A model generated the notes under the pieces. It worked only from the letters and a program-made list of their open reading frames with translations. It was not told the origin of the DNA and ran no database searches. This document shows positions 20,946-29,973 of a DNA stretch of 35,255 bases, one piece after another. Source of the stretch: a virus; IMG/VR virus record IMGVR_UViG_3300008450_000188, positions 1 through 35,255 of that record; one strand, given 5' to 3'. The translations under genes and the position numbers were made by a program. How positions within the stretch are numbered: position 1 is the first letter of the stretch; every line of letters begins with the position of its first letter.

Positions 20946-22190
20946 ATGGCATGGAACGATTACGTTAAAAAGGTAATGAACAAGCCCCTCATGTCAAATG
21001 GGGCGATTAATCGTGAACAGTTCCAAGCAATGATGGGATTAAATAAGCCTGAACCAGTAACTTCATTCGTTGCTAGTGGCTTAAACGCAATAAAACAACC
21101 ATTGGATTATTATGCTATAGACAAACGAGTGCCATTAGTAGGTGGTCAATCTATTGCTGATTTAATTGGTCTTACTGGTACGCAATCATTAGTACAAGAC
21201 TTTAGCCAAGGTAAGCCAATGATGCGTGATGGTTTGCCTGATGAACGCTTTATTGATGCAGCTAGCATGATTCCTATGATTAAGCCTGCTGCGATTGCTA
21301 CAGGTAAAGCTGCTAAATCTTTAGGCAAAGAAGCATTACGTCAAGGTTATGAAGGTACTGGAGTGCTAGGCAAGATTGCGCCAGATATTAAAATATCTGT
21401 ATTACCACCAGAAAAATACCGTGGTGAAACTTTAAAAGGTATGCCAACCATGATTGACATGGGTGGTGGTAGATTAGAACCATTTGGTACAGACCAACGC
21501 ATTGTTGATATAGCTGGACAATATGCAGCAGACCGTGGATTAGTTTATAAACCACAAACAGATTACGTGCCAGTAGATGAAGTTCGTGCCAAAAAGATTG
21601 CAACTGCCTATGACAAGATGCAGAACAATCCAGCAGATAAAAAAGTTAAAAAAGCATACGATGCTTTAATAGAAGAAACACAAGCGCAATATGAGGCTTT
21701 AAAGAAAGCTGGCTATAATTTTGAGTTTATGCCAGAAAGTTCAGATTTATACGGCAATCCAAGAAATGCCATTAATGATATTGTTACCAATAAGCATATG
21801 TTTGTGTTCCCTACTGAATCAGGTTTTGGTTCATTGACACCAGCCCAAGCATCAAATCCATTGCTTATTAAAACAGGCGAAAAATGGAATGGTAAAGACG
21901 TAACAGCAAATGATTTGTTTAGGGCCGTACACGATGTATTTGGTCATTCTAAACATGGTGTTGGATTTAGGGCTACTGGAGAAGAAAATGCTTACCAGTC
22001 ACACGCTAAAATGTATAGCCCAGAAGCATTGCCAGCAGCCACAAGCGAAACTAGAGGCCAAAACTCATGGTTAAACTTTGGCCCATACGGTACACGTAAT
22101 AAGAAAGCTAAAACAGAAGACACTATATTTGCAGACCAAAAAGCTGGGATACTTCCAGATTGGGTATGGCGTGAAGGATTGCTAGATTAA
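20946..22190 (+). CDS. Large virion-type protein with a conserved HDxFGH domain (414 aa)
   Basis: The N-terminal 130 residues are mildly hydrophobic and contain LIGLTG and ASMIPMIKPAAIATG. The middle (about 190-260) is helical. The C-terminal domain (about 270-414) holds LFRAVHDVFGHSKHGVGF (H329, D330, H334), GEENAYQSHAKMYSPEALPA, then TSETRGQNSWLNFGPYG and FADQKAGILPDW, a highly conserved module of phage proteins. The His-Asp-x-x-Gly-His pattern with nearby Glu and His suggests a metal-dependent enzyme, possibly delivered into the cell. The reaction is unknown to me. Confidence 0.65.
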   Translation: MAWNDYVKKVMNKPLMSNGAINREQFQAMMGLNKPEPVTSFVASGLNAIKQPLDYYAIDKRVPLVGGQSIADLIGLTGTQSLVQDFSQGKPMMRDGLPDERFIDAASMIPMIKPAAIATGKAAKSLGKEALRQGYEGTGVLGKIAPDIKISVLPPEKYRGETLKGMPTMIDMGGGRLEPFGTDQRIVDIAGQYAADRGLVYKPQTDYVPVDEVRAKKIATAYDKMQNNPADKKVKKAYDALIEETQAQYEALKKAGYNFEFMPESSDLYGNPRNAINDIVTNKHMFVFPTESGFGSLTPAQASNPLLIKTGEKWNGKDVTANDLFRAVHDVFGHSKHGVGFRATGEENAYQSHAKMYSPEALPAATSETRGQNSWLNFGPYGTRNKKAKTEDTIFADQKAGILPDWVWREGLLD

Positions 22191-22544
22191 TTATTTTATA
22201 TGCAATGCTTCTTTAAGCACACGGTCAATATAGTCTGCTTTATCTAAATTAGATGATTTTATTTTACTAACTGCATCCATAATTAAGAAGTGATATTCTT
22301 TAGGCTTTAATCTTTCAGGTTTAGGATTAATCCAATAAGAATTAAAGTTTTTTAACCATAATGCAGTAAAGAAAAATCCAATAATGAATGAACCCCATTG
22401 TTGATGGCTGTAAGAAGCATAGAACCAAAAAGGTTGGCCAAGTAAACCAAATATAGATGAATATTTACGGTCAGTATATTTGTTAGACTGCATTAAATAC
22501 ATTGCGATTAATTCAGTTGCTGCTATAAAGAATTGTTCTATCAT
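22191..22544 (-). CDS. Small inner-membrane protein, leftward in the late region (117 aa)
   Basis: Start 22544 has AGGAG at a 5 nt spacing; an earlier in-frame ATG at 22559 has none. Residues about 1-20 and 40-75 include hydrophobic stretches (IFGLLGQPFWFYASYSHQQWGSFIIGFFFTALW) with the QPFW and QWG.F motifs of a small membrane protein found in other phages. The C-terminal 45 residues are soluble and charged. It is the only leftward gene in the late block and has its own promoter. Its stop lies one base after the end of the convergent gene. Confidence 0.7.
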   Translation of the reverse strand: MIEQFFIAATELIAMYLMQSNKYTDRKYSSIFGLLGQPFWFYASYSHQQWGSFIIGFFFTALWLKNFNSYWINPKPERLKPKEYHFLIMDAVSKIKSSNLDKADYIDRVLKEALHIK

Positions 22545-22580
22545 GTATGCTCCTAACATTTATGGTAAACTACATATTGT

Positions 22581-22610
22581 ATTATAACAGATTAATTATA
22601 CATAAGACAA
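22581..22610 (-). promoter_or_regulatory. Promoter of the leftward membrane-protein gene
   Basis: On the minus strand TATAAT (22581-22586), preceded by TGT (extended -10), lies 18 bases from TTGTCT (22605-22610). It is correctly placed to transcribe the gene that starts at 22544. Confidence 0.6.
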
Positions 22611-22660
22611 CAATTACTTATTAATAACAGGGTGACCACCCATTATGGAGTCACATAAAC

Positions 22661-22951
22661 ATGGCAGAGTTTGAAAAAGTAGAAGAAATATCAAATCGTG
22701 GCGGTAAGCGTGAAGGTTCTGGTAGAAAGCCAGGAACACCTAACAAAATATCAGCTACAGTTAAAGACAATGTAATTGCAGTATTTGAAGGCATTGGTGG
22801 TGTTGAACACATGAAGGTGTGGGCAATAGACAATCCCAATAACTTTTATAACATTTACGCAAAGATATTGCCTATACAAACAGAGTTAAGCGGTGCTGAA
22901 GGCAAGGACTTAGTTATTAATATAGTAACAGGTATCAATGACCACGATTAA
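22661..22951 (+). CDS. Small terminase subunit-like protein (96 aa)
   Basis: The N-terminal GGKREGSGRKPGTPNKIS (about 14-31) is a basic AT-hook-like motif found in many phage small-terminase-type proteins; a helical part (VKDNVIAVFEGIGGVEHMKVWA) and an acidic end follow. It should recognise phage DNA for packaging. The stop overlaps the TerL start by 14 nt. An imperfect hairpin (GTGAC/GTCAC, 22633-22654) sits over the upstream GGAG site. Confidence 0.7.
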   Translation: MAEFEKVEEISNRGGKREGSGRKPGTPNKISATVKDNVIAVFEGIGGVEHMKVWAIDNPNNFYNIYAKILPIQTELSGAEGKDLVINIVTGINDHD

Positions 22952-24200
22952 ACTTGCATACGCACCACGCGACCCGCAGAATCAGATACACAGGGCAGTA
23001 AGGGATAATCGGTTTGTAGTATGTGTAGCGCACCGGAGGATGGGTAAGACGGTAGCAGCTATTAACCAATTAATCCATAGCGCATTGAAGAATAAGCAAG
23101 CGAATCCTCGTTATGCTTACATTGCGCCAACTTATAGCCAGGCAAAGCGAGTAGCGTTTGATTACCTAGTAGAGTTTACAAGACCATTAGGTGCAACAGT
23201 AAACATCGCTGAGTTACGAGTAGACTTTATGGGCAGACGTATCAGCCTGTATGGTAGTGAGAATGGTGACAGCTTACGAGGTCAGTATTTTGATGGCGTA
23301 GTGCTAGATGAGATTGGTGACCAAAACCCAAAGATATGGAATGAGATTATCAGGCCAGCTTTAGCGGATAGAAAAGGTTACTGCTTATTTATAGGCACAC
23401 CAAAAGGTAACAACCATTTTAAAGAGTTTAGAGATAGGGCAGAAACAGCACCAGAAGGTTGGAAGCTGCTAGAGTTCAAGGCAAGCCAAACAGGTTTACT
23501 AGATGCACAAGAGTTGTCATCAGCCAAGAACGAGATGGGTGAAGACAAATACATCCAAGAGTTTGAGTGTAGCTTTGATTCACCAGTAGAAGGTAGTTAC
23601 TACGGCAAGCTAATGAATGAGGCTGAAGAAGCTAATCGCATTGGTGTAGTGCCTAGAGATGATTTAAGCAATACATATACAGCCTGGGACTTGGGTATGT
23701 CAGACTCCACCAGTATTTGGGTGGCACAAGTAGTAGGTAAAGAAGTAAGGCTAGTGGACTATGTAGAGAATCACAGTCAATCGCTAGAGTGGTATGTAAA
23801 CTGGCTACGTGATAACAACTGGCACAAGGCCACACACATATTGCCGCATGACGTTGAAGTAAGAGAACTAGGAACTGGTCGGTCACGTAAAGAGATGTTG
23901 ATGGAATCAGGGCTTGATATAATCATTGCACCTAAACTATCAGTAGCAGATGGGATACAATCAGTTAGGCGTTTATTACCTAGATGCTGGTTTAATAAAG
24001 AAACAACAAAGCAAGGCATTGACTGTCTAAGAAACTATAGACGAGTGTATGATGAAAAGCGTAACGTGTTCTTTGACACACCATTACACGACTTTGCGTC
24101 ACACGGGTCAGATGCTTTCAGATATTTAGCAGTAGGCTTAAACGAACCTGATTCGTCATGGACTCAGCCACTTAACGTAAATACTAAATGGGTAGTGTAA
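22938..24200 (+). CDS. terL: Terminase large subunit
   Basis: This motor ATPase and nuclease cuts and packages phage DNA. The 420-residue protein shows Walker A AHRRMGKT (31-38), Walker B VVLDE (121-125), coupling motif GTP (153-155), and RNase-H-like nuclease acids in AWDLGMSD (D251), HDVE (D305) and HGSDAFRY (D392). The length is normal. The portal gene starts at or just after its stop. Confidence 0.95.
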   Translation: MTTIKLAYAPRDPQNQIHRAVRDNRFVVCVAHRRMGKTVAAINQLIHSALKNKQANPRYAYIAPTYSQAKRVAFDYLVEFTRPLGATVNIAELRVDFMGRRISLYGSENGDSLRGQYFDGVVLDEIGDQNPKIWNEIIRPALADRKGYCLFIGTPKGNNHFKEFRDRAETAPEGWKLLEFKASQTGLLDAQELSSAKNEMGEDKYIQEFECSFDSPVEGSYYGKLMNEAEEANRIGVVPRDDLSNTYTAWDLGMSDSTSIWVAQVVGKEVRLVDYVENHSQSLEWYVNWLRDNNWHKATHILPHDVEVRELGTGRSRKEMLMESGLDIIIAPKLSVADGIQSVRRLLPRCWFNKETTKQGIDCLRNYRRVYDEKRNVFFDTPLHDFASHGSDAFRYLAVGLNEPDSSWTQPLNVNTKWVV

Positions 24201-24202
24201 AT

Positions 24203-26377
24203 ATGGATGAATTAGAACTAAAGACGATTATCTCCACAGAGATTGACAACTCCATCGGTTATTTGGAAACAGAAACCGTTGAAGACCGTGCCACCTCTAT
24301 GGACTTTTACCTACGTAAGCCTTATGGCAACGAGGTAGAAGGTAAGTCATCAATAGTTACTGGGGAAGTCGCTGAAGCAGTAGACGGTGCATTACCTCAA
24401 CTAATCCGTGTTTTCACGTCTAGCGAAGATGCTGTGCGTTTTGAGGCTACTAAGGATGGTGGCGATGAGTTCGCTGACCAGGCTTCTGACGTAGCTAACT
24501 GGGTATTCTACAAGCAGAACGATGGCTTCTTAATCATGCACAACTGGTTCAAGGATGCCTTGATGCAGAAAGTTGGTGTGGTTAAGGCTTACTGGTCTGA
24601 CGAGAAAGACATCACGAAAGAAACCTACGAAGGTTTGACTGATGATGAACTCACCATGCTAATGATGAATGATGAGTTTGAGATACTAGAACAAGAAACA
24701 TTGACAGATATGCGTGAAGGTATGCCTATGGTTACCACGCACAACGTCAAGATTAAACGCACTAAAGACAAGTCCAAGATTGTTGTAGAGAACGTACCAC
24801 CTGAAGAATTCCTAATTGATAAACGTGCAAGGTCTATCCAAGACGCACAGTTTGTAGCACACCGTAAACGCATTGCCCGTGGTGAATTGATTGCTATGGG
24901 TTACGATAAAGAAGTTGTAATGAACATTCCTATCGGTGACCGCTTAACATACAGCCCAGAGATACTAGCACGTTACTCACAAGGTGAGATACCACAGGAC
25001 ATTGTAGACGTTGATGACGCAATGCAAGAGGTTGAAATCTTTGAATGCTACATCAAGGTAGACATGAACAAGTCTGGCTTGCTTGAGTTACGCAGAGTTA
25101 TGTACGCAAACAACACAATCTTGGATGACGAAGACTGTGACTATGTGCCGTTCCACTCTGTATGCCCATTTCCTATCCCACACAAATTCTTTGGTCAATC
25201 ATTGTCTGACCGCACGATGGACTTGCAACTAATCAAGTCTACAATCATGCGTCAAATGCTAGACAACTTGTACCTAACAAATAACTACCGTGTTGGTGCA
25301 GTAGAAGGCCAAGTAAACTTAGATGACTTGCTAACATCAACTGCTGGCGGTGTAGTGCGTATTAAGAATCCTGGTGCTATCGTGCCTATGACGGTTCAAT
25401 CCACAGCAGCACAATCATTTCCTATGATGGAATACTTGGATGGCGTACAAGCTAAACGTACTGGCGTTAGCGATATGCAGCAAGGCTTAGACCCAAATGT
25501 ATTGCAGAACGTATCAGCCACAGCAGTAGCTGCAATGACACAGCAATCAACCGGTAAGCTAGAACTAATAGCACGTATCTTTGCTGAAACAGGTGTTAAA
25601 TCATTGTTTAAAGGTATCTTGCATTTAATGTGCAAATACCAAAATTCAGTACAGACAGCACGAATTCATAATAGCTACGTACAGTTTGACCCACGCGAAT
25701 GGGACACAGAGTACAACGTAACTATTAACGTAGGTTTGGGTAACGGTAATAGACAAGAACAAATAGCCATGCTTCAAATGATACTTGCCAAGCAAGAACA
25801 AATCATTCAGCAATATGGGCCAACCAATCCACTTGTTTCCGTTACCCAATACCGTAAGACACTTGGTCGCATGATTGAGATGGCTGGCTTTAAAGACACG
25901 ACTTCATTCTTGAACGAGGTTACACCTGAAGTTGAACAAGGCATCCAGCAACAAGCAGCACAGGCAGCACAAGGTCAATCAGACCCAACAGCTATCTTTG
26001 CTGAAGTTGAGAAAATGAAAGCGCAATTACAAGCACAAACAGCGCAAGCTAAGATGCAAGCAGAACAAGCTAAACAACAAGCGCAGATACAACTAGCGTC
26101 AGAGAAACTACAAAGTGACCGTGAACAAGCAATTGCTGACATTGCTATGAAGCAAGCTGAGTTGTCTATGTACGAAGAAAAAGCAGCACTAGAGATTGAG
26201 ATGCAACGCGTTAAACTTGTGCAAGACGAAGCAATGGCTGACCGTAAGCAATCATTAGAAGAACGCAAACAAGTTGTAGCAGAGTTAGAGATAGTAAGCA
26301 AAAGCCTAAACGACATCACAGACGTTGAGATGGCTAAAGCTGAATTATCTAATCTATTGGCTCAGTTGAGGGGATAG
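24203..26377 (+). CDS. Portal protein, P22-like long type (724 aa)
   Basis: It forms the dodecameric ring through which DNA enters and leaves. The size (P22 portal is about 725 aa), the opening ELKTIISTEIDNSIGYLETETVEDRATSMDFYLRKPYGNEVEG, and the core FGQSLSDRTMDLQLIKSTIMRQMLDNLY match this family. The last 150 residues are a Gln/Ala-rich coiled coil like the portal barrel. An earlier in-frame ATG at 24188 overlaps terL by 13 nt and also fits; neither has a strong ribosome site, and the later one is slightly preferred. Confidence 0.88.
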   Translation: MDELELKTIISTEIDNSIGYLETETVEDRATSMDFYLRKPYGNEVEGKSSIVTGEVAEAVDGALPQLIRVFTSSEDAVRFEATKDGGDEFADQASDVANWVFYKQNDGFLIMHNWFKDALMQKVGVVKAYWSDEKDITKETYEGLTDDELTMLMMNDEFEILEQETLTDMREGMPMVTTHNVKIKRTKDKSKIVVENVPPEEFLIDKRARSIQDAQFVAHRKRIARGELIAMGYDKEVVMNIPIGDRLTYSPEILARYSQGEIPQDIVDVDDAMQEVEIFECYIKVDMNKSGLLELRRVMYANNTILDDEDCDYVPFHSVCPFPIPHKFFGQSLSDRTMDLQLIKSTIMRQMLDNLYLTNNYRVGAVEGQVNLDDLLTSTAGGVVRIKNPGAIVPMTVQSTAAQSFPMMEYLDGVQAKRTGVSDMQQGLDPNVLQNVSATAVAAMTQQSTGKLELIARIFAETGVKSLFKGILHLMCKYQNSVQTARIHNSYVQFDPREWDTEYNVTINVGLGNGNRQEQIAMLQMILAKQEQIIQQYGPTNPLVSVTQYRKTLGRMIEMAGFKDTTSFLNEVTPEVEQGIQQQAAQAAQGQSDPTAIFAEVEKMKAQLQAQTAQAKMQAEQAKQQAQIQLASEKLQSDREQAIADIAMKQAELSMYEEKAALEIEMQRVKLVQDEAMADRKQSLEERKQVVAELEIVSKSLNDITDVEMAKAELSNLLAQLRG

Positions 26378-26378
26378 T

Positions 26379-28715
26379 ATGGCAGTTATAAATGGTTTAA
26401 ACGCTATGGGTAGTGGTAATACTGCAAATATGTCTAATTTAGGAGTAGCAACTTCTGCCCAAAAAGCTGCCTCTGCACAAACTAAAGCGGTTACTGATAA
26501 AGTTAAAACATTGGTTGCTGTTACTGTGGATGCTAAACCTGCTGCATTACCACCAGGTGAAGTAGTTAAACTTACTAATGACAAAGGCAAGGTTGAGTAT
26601 TACGTTGGTACTTATGACGGCAAACTATCTAAACCATTAACTTCTGTATCAAGTGCTGTTAGTGCTGTAAACACACAGATTAAGAAAGCAGAAGCTGTAC
26701 AAGCAACTGCATTACGTACATCACAAAAGATTGAATTAAATGAAATAAAAGAAGCTGCAAAAGACGCTGGACTTACTGCCAAAGAAATTAGCGCAATTAC
26801 TAAAGCAGAAACAGCAGCCAATACAGCAGAACTAAAAGAATTTAATAGCTTACTTGCTGAACCAAACTTGCAATACGGTTCACGTGACCCAGCAACCAAT
26901 GCGCTTACTACTAGTGCTACACCTTCTACAACACCTTTAAATTCATTGCTAACTTACAATGACCCAGTTATAGCCCCAACTGTACAAGCAAACATTGCAT
27001 CTGCTAGAGATTCTGTAGCAGAGTTCCAGTTATTAAAAGGCGTTACACAGCCATTCTTACCAAGCGGAAATACAACATCTGGTGTAAATACATACGCTAT
27101 TTATCAAGCATTAAATAATGGCTCAATTATTCCAACTAAAGATAATACTGGCATAACTACTGGTTATACAGTATCTCCAGAAGTTGCTGCTGCTAAAGGT
27201 GACCAAAGTGGCTTTATGGATGCTACTGGCATGAGTAAAGCTAGTGCTAGGGCATTAGGTCTAATTTTAAATAACGATGTTGTTCTTGGTGGCAAAGCTA
27301 ATGTAGTTGTTGATGGGAAAGGTAATTATTTTGTCAATGATGCTAATGGTGATGACCGTTATGGCACACAAAAGCCTTTAATTGATACTGGTCGTGTTGA
27401 TGGTCAAGGCAATAAAATATTTGCTGAAGTATCTACAGATAACTCAAAACGCAACTTAGTATCAGTAGTAAGTAATTACGTTCAACAACCTGATGGGTCA
27501 TTCAAATACGCTGGTGTTGATAGTACAGATTACACACACGTAGAAGGCTTTAACCCAATTAAAGCACTCGTTATTGCAGGTATTTCTGCTGGCGCTGGTA
27601 TGGCTGCAGCACCTCTTGCCGGTCTAACTACTACAGTTAATGGAGTACAAGTTGCTACTTCTGCTGGTAAAACTTTAGCAGGTACAGTAGCTGGTGGTCT
27701 TGGGTCTGCATTATCTGGTAGCAACATACTTAAAGGTGCTGCGCTAGGCGGATTAGGTGGATTTACTATTGGTGAAGTTCAAGCTGCAGCACAAGCTGCT
27801 GGTGGCTATACTAATTTATTAGGTCAAGTTAGTTCTGGTAACTTTTCATCATTTACTCAAGCTGCACAAGACGCTGCGGCTATTGCGAATTCTGCTGCCG
27901 CTTCAGCTAGTGGTGTTGATGGTGGCGGTGGTGGATTAGTTGGTGGTGGTGAAAGCCAAGCTAGTATAAATTTTGGTGATACATCAGTTGCACAAGGCGG
28001 TTTCCCAAATGCAACTAATCTTTCTAATACTACCGTAAATGATTATTTAAACAGTTTTAATCTTGATGGAACACCTAAAACAATAGATTTGGCCAATTCT
28101 GGGTATTATACAGATGGTACAAAAATAATAGGTGGTGGTGCAAATACATCATTACTAAATAACCCAGATTTAAGCAATTGGTCTAACAATCAATCAACTG
28201 TGGAAAACTTTACAGGTGGCCCAGCTACAGATAGCGGTATACCTGGAGTAAATCCTGATGGCACACTTAAGCAAATAGACTTAAGCAATAGTAACTACTA
28301 TACCGATGGCACACCAAGAGTTGTAACACCATCTGGTGGTGGATTGCTAGATACAATAAAAGATGTAGGTTCAAATGTTGTTAATACATTAGGCCCATTA
28401 GGTACAGTTGCGGCTGGTGCAGCACTTGTCCCAATTGTTAAAAACGCATTAACACCAAAAGCACCAGCAGAAGAAACATATACAGCACCATTAATAAACA
28501 AAGTAATAATGCCAACAAATACAGTACCAAATTTAGTGCAGAACTATAACAACTTGTTTAATCGTCAAGGCGTAGGTGCAGGTCAATACTTAGGTTACGA
28601 TTACTTAAACAACATAAACGTGCCACCAGAATTAATGGGCTTACTAGGTACATCTGCACAAGCTAGACCAACATCGCTTACAATGCCTACACCGACATCA
28701 ATAACACCGGCATAA
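26379..28715 (+). CDS. Large structural or ejection protein of unknown type (778 aa)
   Basis: The N-terminus (about 1-150) is helical and Ala/Lys-rich. Residues about 391-475 hold long glycine-alanine hydrophobic stretches (IKALVIAGISAGAGMAAAPLAGL, GTVAGGLGSALSG, LKGAALGGLGGFTIG), and about 665-690 another (LGPLGTVAAGAALVPIV), as in proteins that insert into membranes during infection. Between them is a duplicated motif, about 50 residues apart: SFNLDGTPKTIDLANSGYYTDGT and VNPDGTLKQIDLSNSNYYTDGT. It lies between portal and scaffold. A virion protein ejected with DNA is the likely reading. Confidence 0.6.
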   Translation: MAVINGLNAMGSGNTANMSNLGVATSAQKAASAQTKAVTDKVKTLVAVTVDAKPAALPPGEVVKLTNDKGKVEYYVGTYDGKLSKPLTSVSSAVSAVNTQIKKAEAVQATALRTSQKIELNEIKEAAKDAGLTAKEISAITKAETAANTAELKEFNSLLAEPNLQYGSRDPATNALTTSATPSTTPLNSLLTYNDPVIAPTVQANIASARDSVAEFQLLKGVTQPFLPSGNTTSGVNTYAIYQALNNGSIIPTKDNTGITTGYTVSPEVAAAKGDQSGFMDATGMSKASARALGLILNNDVVLGGKANVVVDGKGNYFVNDANGDDRYGTQKPLIDTGRVDGQGNKIFAEVSTDNSKRNLVSVVSNYVQQPDGSFKYAGVDSTDYTHVEGFNPIKALVIAGISAGAGMAAAPLAGLTTTVNGVQVATSAGKTLAGTVAGGLGSALSGSNILKGAALGGLGGFTIGEVQAAAQAAGGYTNLLGQVSSGNFSSFTQAAQDAAAIANSAAASASGVDGGGGGLVGGGESQASINFGDTSVAQGGFPNATNLSNTTVNDYLNSFNLDGTPKTIDLANSGYYTDGTKIIGGGANTSLLNNPDLSNWSNNQSTVENFTGGPATDSGIPGVNPDGTLKQIDLSNSNYYTDGTPRVVTPSGGGLLDTIKDVGSNVVNTLGPLGTVAAGAALVPIVKNALTPKAPAEETYTAPLINKVIMPTNTVPNLVQNYNNLFNRQGVGAGQYLGYDYLNNINVPPELMGLLGTSAQARPTSLTMPTPTSITPA

Positions 28716-28716
28716 A

Positions 28717-28947
28717 ATGAACAGAACACACGAAGCGCAGTTGTTACTAGGTAACGAGTTTTTTAAGACAGTATTTCAAGAATTAGAGGAATTGCAACTA
28801 TCAAGATTTGCAAACTCAAACGAAGAAGACATTAATGGTCGTGAGTTAGCGTATGTAAAACTAGCCACATTGAAAGAGATTAAATCGCATATAGAATCAA
28901 TCGCAGCATCAAGCGAAATTCGTGATAAGCGATGGAAGATTTGGTAA
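28717..28947 (+). CDS. Conserved small phage protein (76 aa)
   Basis: The helical charged protein (EAQLLLGNEFFKTVFQELEELQLSRF, then RELAYVKLATLKEIKSHIESIA) has the pattern of a small protein that commonly precedes the scaffold gene in podoviruses with similar heads. It may be a head assembly helper. It starts right after the previous stop. Confidence 0.65.
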   Translation: MNRTHEAQLLLGNEFFKTVFQELEELQLSRFANSNEEDINGRELAYVKLATLKEIKSHIESIAASSEIRDKRWKIW

Positions 28948-28995
28948 CTTTTTACCAAACGCAGTCAGGGCGAATCTGAATATAGGAAGTAAACA

Positions 28996-29964
28996 ATGGA
29001 AAATACCATGACCCCTGCTACAGGGAATGGCACGGTGCAAGACGCAGCAAGCCAATTTTTTGACATGATGGAAGAAGCGGAAAACCCAGAAGGGCAAAAT
29101 GAAGCTGAACAAGAATCAGACGAAATTGAGGAAGGCGAATCTGAAGAGGAAGTATTAGAAGCCTCTGAAGAACTTGAAAGTGAAGACGAAGATGAGGAAC
29201 AGGAATCAGAACCTACTTACCGTATTAAGATGGCTGGTGAGGAACGTGAGATAACCCAACGTGAACTTATTAAGTTAGCACAGCAAGGCGCAGATTACAC
29301 CAAGAAGTCACAGCAAGTAAGCGAACAACGCAAAGCGTTAGATGCAGAAGCTGCGGCAATTAACGAGGCTAAACAGCTACGCAACGAATACGCCCAACGT
29401 CTTGAAGCAATGCAGCAAATGCTAAAGGCTCAACAACCTGAGGATGATTTAGATTATCTACAGGAAAATGACCCGATTGGCTACGCTGTTAAAGTTGCAG
29501 ATATGACTAGGCGTGAAAAGCAAATGCAAGCAATTGAGTACGAACGTCAACGCATTGCCCAACAGCAACACGCGGAACAGTCCGAACATCAACGCAGGCA
29601 AATTGCTGCGGAAGCAGAAAAGGTCACAGAGTTAATTCCTGATTACTCAGACGCGAAGAAAGGTGCTGCATTACGAAACGAGTTACGTAACTATGCAAAA
29701 AGCATTGGTTATACAGACGAAGAAATAGGCGCAGTCTATGATGCTCGTACTGTTAAGGCTCTTTACGATGCAATGCAATACCAAAAGTTGGTTGAATCTA
29801 AACCAGGCGTATCTAAGAAAGTGCAATCCGCACCTAAGATGATTAAGTCAGGCACATCAACTAACAAAACAAGTACAACCGAAGCACAAAGGCGACAATT
29901 CAATAAGTTGAAATCAACTGGTAGAGTTAAAGACGCTGCTTCATTATTTGAAAAATTTATTTAA
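28996..29964 (+). CDS. Scaffolding protein (322 aa)
   Basis: The N-terminal 90 residues are extremely acidic (runs of Glu and Asp such as SEEEVLEASEELESEDEDEE), followed by TYRIKMAGEEREITQRELIKLAQQGADYTKKSQ, a signature of phage scaffold proteins, then a long Gln/Ala/Arg-rich coiled coil and a basic C-terminus that would contact the capsid protein. It stands immediately before the major capsid gene, as expected. AGGAAG precedes the ATG. Confidence 0.85.
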   Translation: MENTMTPATGNGTVQDAASQFFDMMEEAENPEGQNEAEQESDEIEEGESEEEVLEASEELESEDEDEEQESEPTYRIKMAGEEREITQRELIKLAQQGADYTKKSQQVSEQRKALDAEAAAINEAKQLRNEYAQRLEAMQQMLKAQQPEDDLDYLQENDPIGYAVKVADMTRREKQMQAIEYERQRIAQQQHAEQSEHQRRQIAAEAEKVTELIPDYSDAKKGAALRNELRNYAKSIGYTDEEIGAVYDARTVKALYDAMQYQKLVESKPGVSKKVQSAPKMIKSGTSTNKTSTTEAQRRQFNKLKSTGRVKDAASLFEKFI

Positions 29965-29973
29965 GGAATCAAA

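Noticed and set aside
25975-26319. Minus-strand open frame of 114 codons under the portal C-terminus
   Set aside because: It is a Ser/Cys/Ala-rich artefact of the Gln/Ala-rich coiled-coil coding sequence on the plus strand.
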